This document shows positions 53,001 to 62,000 of a DNA stretch of 64,000 nt, piece after piece. The DNA lies in assembly GCF_026262505.1 (NCBI RefSeq), contig NC_067205.1, positions 20,209,645 to 20,273,644 on the forward strand, in the 5' to 3' direction. A program made the position numbers and the translations under genes. This stretch comes from Trichomonas vaginalis G3. Its lineage: Eukaryota > Parabasalia > Trichomonadida > Trichomonadidae. Within the stretch, counting starts at the first letter, position 1; every line of letters starts with the position of its first letter. The notes below the pieces were generated by a model, which worked only from the letters and a program-made list of their open reading frames with translations, did no database searches and had not been told where the DNA came from.

Positions 53001-56000
53001 AGGAGTTACAGATGCTGAGCTCAAGGCTGCTGGATTCAAGCCAGAGGAATACAACGCTGCTCGCAAGTTGATTGTCGATCACGACACAGAATCAGAAGAT
53101 GCCAGGAAGCTTCTCAACGATCCAAAGAAGAAGAAACTCGTCGAAGACAAGTCCAAGGAACTCGAGAAACTTGAGGAAGAAGCTGTCAACGCTCACATCC
53201 CAATCAACAAGTCAATCATCGAGAACAAGACAGACAACGCCATCGAACAATCAATCCCAGCTGACAAGCATGGCCAGGTCGAAGACATCATCGAAGATGT
53301 TGCTAAGGAACTCGCCAAGGAACAAGTCAAGATTGCTGCCAAGGCAGAAATCGACTTCAAGGAGAACGGCATCAAACCAGAAGACAGAGAAGAAGTTTTC
53401 GATGAGAACAAGGATAAGAAGAAACACAGAAAGCACCACAAGAAGGTCGATGTTAACCCTGTTAAGACTAAACAAGTCCCAGACAATGCCATGTCCACAG
53501 CCGACAAGATGAAGGTCAAGAAGGCTAAGAACATGGGCGGAAAGGATGCTATCGCTGAACTCCGCAAGGACAACATCGATACAAAGCAGATTCCAGATTC
53601 TCTTGGTGGCCAAGAAATCGCAATCGCTGCACAAGTTGGTGAACAAGCTGCTCCAGCTGTTGCCATGACATACACACCACACGAAGAGCTCAATGACAAG
53701 CAGAACGACTTCATCGCTGATCGCGTCAAATACGCCAACTCTCCAGAATTCAAGGATGATGTTGCTGGTTCAACACTCGATGTCCTTGATGATTCCAAGA
53801 TCCGTGAGAAAGCCGATAAAGTTCTTCCTAAGGAACAAGCCGATTCTCTTGTTCTTGCTGCTGGTGAAGCTGCCGGTGAAATCCTTGCTGAACAGCATTC
53901 TGCAGCAGTTACAGGCACAACACCAATCGAGAATGGCCGCGAGATCACATCTGCACTCGGATTCGATGAGGATCAACATGAAGTTGTCATGGAGATCCTT
54001 CAGAACCATGTTTCAAATCCAGATCAATCCAAGCGCGATGCCGAAAACCAGAAGGTTGTCGATCAAGCCGTCAAGGATGGAAAGATAACAAAGAAGCAAG
54101 GCAAACATCTCAAGGCTCTTCTTGATGCTGCTGATGCTCAACAAGATGCTGATGAATTCCTTGAAAATGGAACAACAGATCAGGAACTTGCCGAAGCTGG
54201 ATTTGCTCCAAGCGAATTCAACGAAGTCAGAAGACTCATCGCTGAGGAAGATGTCGATTCTCCAGAAGCCAAGAAGCACATCAAGAACGACAAGCAGAAG
54301 AAGCTTGTTCAGGACAAGATCAAGAAGCTCAACGATCTCGAAGAGAAGATTGCAGAAGCTCTTGCTCCTGTCAACAAGGCAATCATCATGAACAAGACAC
54401 ACAACGCTCGCAACGAAGAACCAGCAGCAGAAAAGATCGATGAAGTTGAGAAGATTATCGACGATCTCGCTCATGAAGTTGCTAAGGAACAGGCCAAGAT
54501 CCAGACAAAGGCTAATGCCGAATTCGGAGCACAAGGAATCGAGAAAGAAAAGCGTGCCGAAGTTGCCAAGGATAACGCTGAAGATGACAAGTCCAAGAAG
54601 CACCGCAAGCACCATGACAAGAAGAAGAAACACGGAAAGAAGTCTTCTTCATCTTCATCATCATCCAGCTCTGATGAAGAACACGCTCCAATCTTCACAC
54701 GCGAAATCCCAGACACAGCCATCTCTACAAAGGACAAGGAGAAGGTCAAGGACATCAAGGACAAGAAGCATGGAAAGAAGGCAATCGAAGAGATCAAGAA
54801 CGAAAAGATCGATCCACACAGAATCCCAGCTTCTCTTGGTGGCCAGAACATCTCAGAAGCTACGGCTGTTGCTGAGAAGAAGGCTCCAGCTGTTTCCAAG
54901 ACATACACACCAGCTCCAGAGCTCGACCAGAAGCAGAACGCCTTCATTGAGGAACGTATCAAAGAGGCCAACTCTCCAGAGTTCCAGAATGAAGTCGCTG
55001 GTTCTACACTTGATGTCTTAGATAACTCCAAGATCCGTGAAAAGACAAACGGCAAGTTTGAACCACAAGAAGCCGACACAATCAACCACGCAATTGCCGA
55101 TGCTGTTGCTGATATCATGGCAGAGCAACATTCTGCAGCCGTCACAGGTGTTTCTCCAGTTGAAAACAGTGAATTCATCCCATCCGCTCTCGGATTCGAT
55201 GAAGACCAGTACAACGATGTTGTTGAAATTCTTGCCAACCACAAGACAGACAAGGATACAAAGAACCGCAAGAAGAAGAACGACAAGGAAGTCGAGAAAG
55301 CCATCAAGGAAGGAAAGATTTCCAAGGAACAAGGAAAGGTTCTCAAGGATCTTCTCAACGCTGCAGATGCCCAGAACGATGTTGACGAATTCCTCAACAA
55401 CGAAGTTACAGATGCTGAACTTAAGGCTGCAGGATTCGCTCCAGAAGAATACGCTGAAGTTCGCAAACTCATCGCTGAGCACGATACTGATTCCGAGGAA
55501 GCCAAGAAGCACATCAAGAACGACAAGCAGAAGAAGTTCGTCGAAGACAAATCTAAGGAACTCGAGAAGCTCGAAGAAAATGTAGTTGAAGCTCTTGTTC
55601 CAATCAACAAGCAGATCATTGCTAACAACGCACAACAGGCAATCGACCGCAATGTTTCTCCAGACAAGCATGGCCAAGTTGAAGACATCATTGAGGATGT
55701 TGCTAAAGAACTTGCTAAGGAACAGTGCAGAGTTGCTGCAGAAGCAGCAATTGACTTCAATGACAAGAAGGTTCCAAAGGACAAGGCAAGAAAGGCTCAC
55801 GACAAGAACAAGGACAAGAAGAAGCACTCCAAGAAGGCCAAGAACGCTGGCGCAGACAAGCCATTACAGCAGTCTACAGCTCCAGTTATCACACGTGAAA
55901 TCCCAGATCACGCCGCAACAGATGCTGAAAAGGAGAAGATCAAGGAAGCCGAGAAACAGAAGAAAGGAAAGGATGTCCTTAAGAAACTCAAGAAGTCAAG

Positions 56001-59000
56001 AATCGATCCACAGAACGTCCCATCAACACTCGGAGGTGAAGAAATCTCCGCAGCTGCACAAGTTGGTGAACGTTCTGCTCCTGCTGTTTCTAAGACATAC
56101 GCTTCTAACGGTGAACTCACACCAGAACAGAACGAATTCGTTGCCGATCGCATCAAGATGGCCAACACAGAAGAGTTCCAGAACGATGTTGCTGGTTCAA
56201 CACTCGATGCCTTACAGAACTCCGATGTCCATGGCAAGCTTGGAAAGACACTCGAACCAGAAGATGCCAACGAAATCTTCCAGATCGCAGCTCAAGCTGC
56301 AGGTGACATCCTTGCAGAAGAACATTCTGCAGCTGTCACAGCTATCACACCATACGAGAACAGCGAGAAGCTTCCAAAAGACTTAGGATTCGCTCCAGAC
56401 CAGCATCAATACCTCATTGAAATCATCGAGGAGCACCAGTTGAAGAGAGATCCAAAGGCTCGCGAAGCACAGATCGAGAAGGAAGTCGAAAGAGCACTTA
56501 ACGAAGGCAAGATTGACAAGGAACAAGCAGATCTCGTCAAGGCAATTTTTGCTTCTCAAGATGCTCAAAACGATGTCAATAACTTCGTCAACAATGAAGT
56601 TACAAATGAAGAATTGGCTAAACAAGGATTCAAGCCAGAAGAATTCGATGAGGTCCGCAAACTCATCGCTACTCATGATACAGAATCTGATGAAGCCAAG
56701 CAAGTCCTTAACGATCCAAAGAAGAAGAAATTCGCTGAAGACAAGGTTAAGGAACTCGAGAAACTTGAGAAGAAGGCTGTCGATGCTCTTAAGGAAGTCA
56801 ACAAGGAAATCATCAAGAACAAGACAGCAGAGAAAGTCCGCGAAATTCCAGTCGACAAGCAAGGAGAAGTTGAGAAGATCCTCGAAGACCTTGCTGAAGA
56901 AGTTGCTAAGGAACAAGTCAAGGTTGCTGCAGCTGCAGATGTCGACTACGAATCCCAGGATATTCCTAAGGACATCCGCCATGAATTACACAACGACAAC
57001 AAGGCCGAATCAATTGTTGTTTCTCGCGATCTCCCAATGGAAGAAGAGCCAAAGATGCTTCTTTGGGAAGTTCCAGACGAGGCAATGGATGGAAACACAA
57101 AGAAGAAGGTCAGAAAGGCAAAGAACAAAGGTGGAAAGAAGGCAATGGAAGAACTCCGCAAGAACGAGATCGATCCACACACAATTCCAACATCTCTCGG
57201 CGGAGAAGTCCTTGCTATTGCTTACGATGCAGGAGCTCATGCTTCTCCATCTGTCACAGAAGATTACGTTCCAGTCGAAGAACTCGGCAAGGATCAGAAC
57301 GAATACGTCCAGGAGCGCGTCGAAGAGGCATTCACACCAGAATTCAACGATTCTGTTTCCGGTTCAACACTCAATGTTGTTGAGAACTCCAAGGTCCACG
57401 ATGATCTCAACGAAGTTCTTGACAAGGAAGCTGCTCATAACATCTTTGTCCTTGCTGCTGAAGCTGCTGGCGACATCATGAACGAACAACACTCTGCTGC
57501 TGTCACTGGTGTTACACCATACGAGAACTCCAGAGAAATCACAGCAGCTCTTGGATTCGATGAAGAACAACATCAATACATCAGTGAAGCCATCGCTGAT
57601 CACGAGACAAATCCAGATCAGTCCAAGAGAGAAAAGGAGATCGACGATGTCGTCAAGACAGCTCTCAACGAAGGAAAGATTGCTAAGGAACAAACACCAG
57701 CTCTCAAGGAAATCCTCGAAGCCATCGATGCTCAGAACGATGTTTCTGACTTCGTTACAAAGAATGTTTCCGATGCAGAACTTGCCCAACAAGGCTTCAA
57801 GCCAGATGAATACAATGAAGTTCGCAAACTCATTGCTGACCACGACACAGAATCTGATGAAGCTAAGGAACTCCTTAAGGATCCAAAGAAGAAGAAATTC
57901 GTCGAAGACAAGATCAAGGAACTCGCAAAGGCCGAAGAAAAGGCTGTCAAGACAAAGAAGCCAATCGCAAAGAAGGTCATCAAGAAACGTGCTCAACCAG
58001 CAATCAAGAACGAGGTTCCAGCAGACAAGAAGGACAAGGTCGAAGAAATCCTCGACAATCTCGCAGAAGAGATCGCCAAGGAACAGACACGTGTCGAAGC
58101 CAACGCTGAAATCGACATCGCTGCCAAGGGCATCACTAAGGATGACAGAACAAAGATCTTCGATGAGAACCAGGATATGGACAAGGCCTCCGAACAGCCT
58201 AAGTACGCCGATGTCGCTTACACCAGCCCACAGATGAACATCTTCGGACAACCAAAGGTCAGAGAAATCCCAGACGACTACATGTCATCTGTCGACAAGG
58301 AGAAGGTCAGAAAGGCCAAGAACAGAGGAGGAAAGCAGACATTCGAAGACCTCAAGAATGCAAACATCGAACCAGACACAATCCCAGCATCTCTTGGTGG
58401 CCAAGAACTCCTCATTGCTGCAGATGCCGGTGAACGTGCAACACCAACTGTTGCCGACTTCTTCACAGCCAACGAAGGACTCGATGAGAAGCAAAACAAC
58501 TTTGTCGCCGACAGAGTTAACAATGCTTACTCCGAAACATTCGCTGATGAAGTTGCCGGATCTACACTCACAGCTATCGAGAAGGCCGATGTCCGCGCAA
58601 ATGCCAACGAGAAGTTCGATAAGGAACCAGCAATCACAGTTCTCCGCGCTACAGGAGAAGCTGCCGGTGACTTACTCGGTGAGCAACACTCCGCAAACAT
58701 CACTGGTATCTCACCAGCTGAGAACTCCACAGCTCTCACATCTGCTCTTGGATTCGATGATGACCAACACGATTTCGTCGTCGAAACACTTCGCAACCAC
58801 CAGACAAAGGCAGAACCAAAGACACGCGAAGCAGAGATCAACGCCAAGGCCAAGCAAGCTCTCGAACAAGGCTATGTTTCTCCAGAACAAGCCAAGCATC
58901 TTAAGAACATGCTCAAGGCCGCCGATGCACAGAGAGACATCTCAGACTTCTTACATCACAACGTTTCCGATGCTGAACTTGCCAAGCAAGGATTCAAGCC

Positions 59001-62000
59001 AGAGGAGAACAAGGAAGTCCGCAAACTCATCGCCGACCACAACACAGAAAGCGAGAAGGCCAAGACAATCCTCAACGATCCAAAGAAGAAGAAATTCGTC
59101 GAAGACAAGTCCAAGCAGCTCGAACCAATCGAAGAGAAGGCCGCAGAAGCACTTGCTCCACTCAACAGCGAAGCCATCAAGACAATTTCTTCCGACTCTG
59201 TCAAGAGAAGTGTTCCAGCAAACAAGATTCCAGAAGTCGATGAAATCATCGATGACTTAGCCAAGGAAGTTGCCAAGGAACAAATCAGACTCGCTGCCAA
59301 CGCTGATATCGACTTCAACGACCAGAAGATTGACAACAAGAAGCGTCGTGAAGTCTTCGATGACAATGTTGACAGACGCAAGTACAAGCGCAACGTCAAG
59401 GACAAATCCGGACCAGCCAGCAACCATCCAGGCTACAAGCCAGTCTTCGTCGTTGTCGCAGATGATGCACTCACACAAGAAGACAAGGCCAAGGTCAGAA
59501 AGGCAAAGAGCAAGCGCGGAAAGCACACACTCGAAGACCTCTGCAAGGAAGGAATTTCTCCATCATCCATCCCAGCTTCTCTTGGTGGTCTCGAAATGGC
59601 CAGTGCTCAACAAGTCGGTGAACGCGCAGTTCCATCTGTTGCTGAAGTCTACACACCACACGAAGATCTCACAAAGGAGCAGAACGAATTCATCGCAGAC
59701 AGATTCAAGCAGGCTAACAACCAGGAATACAAGAAGGATGTTGCCGGAAAGACTCTCGATGCCTTGACAGATGCAAAGACACGCGAAAAGGCAGACAGAG
59801 AATTCGAGAAGTATCAGGCAGACACAATCTGCAACGCTGCAGCAATGACAGCAGGTAACCTCCTCAACGAACAGAAGTCCGCTGCAATCACTGGCATTTC
59901 ACCATTCGAGAACAGCCGCAGAATGAACAAGGGACTTGGCTACGATCAGGATCAGCACGAATACATCGTTGCTGCTCTTCGCGACCACGATACAGTCGAA
60001 AATCCAAAGGAGAGAGAAGAAGAGAACACAAAGACAGCGAAGAAGGCTGCTGCAGACAAGAACTTCTCACCAGAGGAAGTCAAGACATTCAAGCAGATCC
60101 TCGATGCTGTCGATGCAATGAACGATTGCTCCAACTTCGTCTCTTCAATTCCAGATGAAGACATCGTTAAACAAGGATTCAAGCCAGACGAATGCGATGC
60201 AGTTAGACAACTCATTGCTGATCATGACACAGAGTCCGAAGAGGCCAAGAAACACATCAAGAACGACAAGCAGAAGGAGTACATCCAAAAGAAGATCGAC
60301 GATCTCAAGAAGCTCGAAGAGAAGGCTGCCGAAAAGATGGTTCCACTCGACACAAAGATCATGAAGAAGGAATCCGGAAAGATTGTCGAGCGCAGTGTTC
60401 CATCAGAGAAGTTAGACGATGTCGAGAAGATCCTGGAAGATGTCGCTAAGGAAATTGCCAAGGAACAAGTCAAGCTCAACACATCCGCAAATGTTGCTTA
60501 CGACAACAAGGAAATCGAGAAGTCCAAACGCGACGAAGTTTACGACAAGAACAAGGATCTTTCCAGAAAGAATAAGCAGCCAGTTGCCATCCCATCACAC
60601 ATCCAACTCCCAACACTTCGTGCAGATGTTGCTGAAGATGCAATCACACAAGAGGAGAAGGAGAAGGTCAAGAAGGCCAAGGCAAGAGGTGGCAGAAACA
60701 CAATCGAAGAGCTCAAGAGAGAGAACATCAATCCACACAACATCCCAGCATCAGTTGGTGGCCAGAACATCTCTGCAGCCGTCGATGTTGCTGAGAACGC
60801 CCAGGTCATCGTAACAGAACCATACATCCCACAAGAAGACCTTACAGAGACACAGAACGACTTCGTCGAGAAGAGAATTGCCTACGCTTCAACACCAGAA
60901 CTCAAGGATGACATTGCTGGTTCAACCCTCAATGTCCTCGAAGACTCTTCTCTCAGACACCACGCTTACGGACATCTTGACAAGGTTGTTGCCGATTACC
61001 TCTGCAAGGCATCATCAGAAGCTGCCGGTGAAATCATCGAAGCACAGCGCAATGCAGCTATCACTGGTGTTTCTGTCTTCGAATACTCTCCAAAGCTTAT
61101 GGGAATCCTCGGCTTCAACGAGCAACAGCACGCTTATGTTGTTGATCTTCTCCAGACTCATCCAGTACATTCCAACTCTCAAGACAGAGAGACAGAGATC
61201 AACACTGTCATCAACAAGGCCAACTGCGAGAGAATTCTTGCAGAAGAGCAAGTTGACATGCTCAAGTTCATCTTGAGAACAGTTGACTCTCAGCACGATG
61301 TCTCCGAATACATCACAAATCTCAAGGAAGATGACATGACAAAGGCTGGCTGGGTCAAGGAAGAACAGTGGAAGGTCAGAAGAATCATTGCAAACAAGGA
61401 CATCACATCAGATCTCGCTAAGGAAGTCCTTAAGACATCCGAACAGAAGAGATTCTTCAAGAACGCCTTCTTACAGCTCAAGGAACTTGAAGCTGATGGT
61501 GTTGAATCACTCACAGCTCTCGACGAAGAAATCATCTCACAACAGACTGCAAACGTCTACGATTACCTCATCCCAGAAGAGAAGATTGACTTAGTAGACA
61601 ACATCATCGAGTTAGTCGCTGAAGAAACAGCCAAGGAACAGATGGCAATTGCTACATGCGCTGATATTGACTTCGCTGAATTCAGAATCAAGAAGGACAA
61701 GCGCAGACAGATCACAGAAGATGTCACAGACACAGGATTACCACAACTCCTCAGCCACGTTTCTGGCGGCCGCCGCTCATCTGGCTCCACATCTGGAAGC
61801 GAAATGTTCTACCCAGTTGCATCTCGCGAAGTCCCAGAGACAGCTCTTACACCAGAAGAAAGAGAGAAGGTCAAGAAAGCCAAGTCGAAGAAGGGACGCC
61901 ACACATTCGAGGCTCTCCGCGAAGACAAGATCGATCCAGAGAACATCCCAGCATCTCTCAGTGGACAGAACATCGCTCTTGCTCTCGAAGCAGGAAAGAA

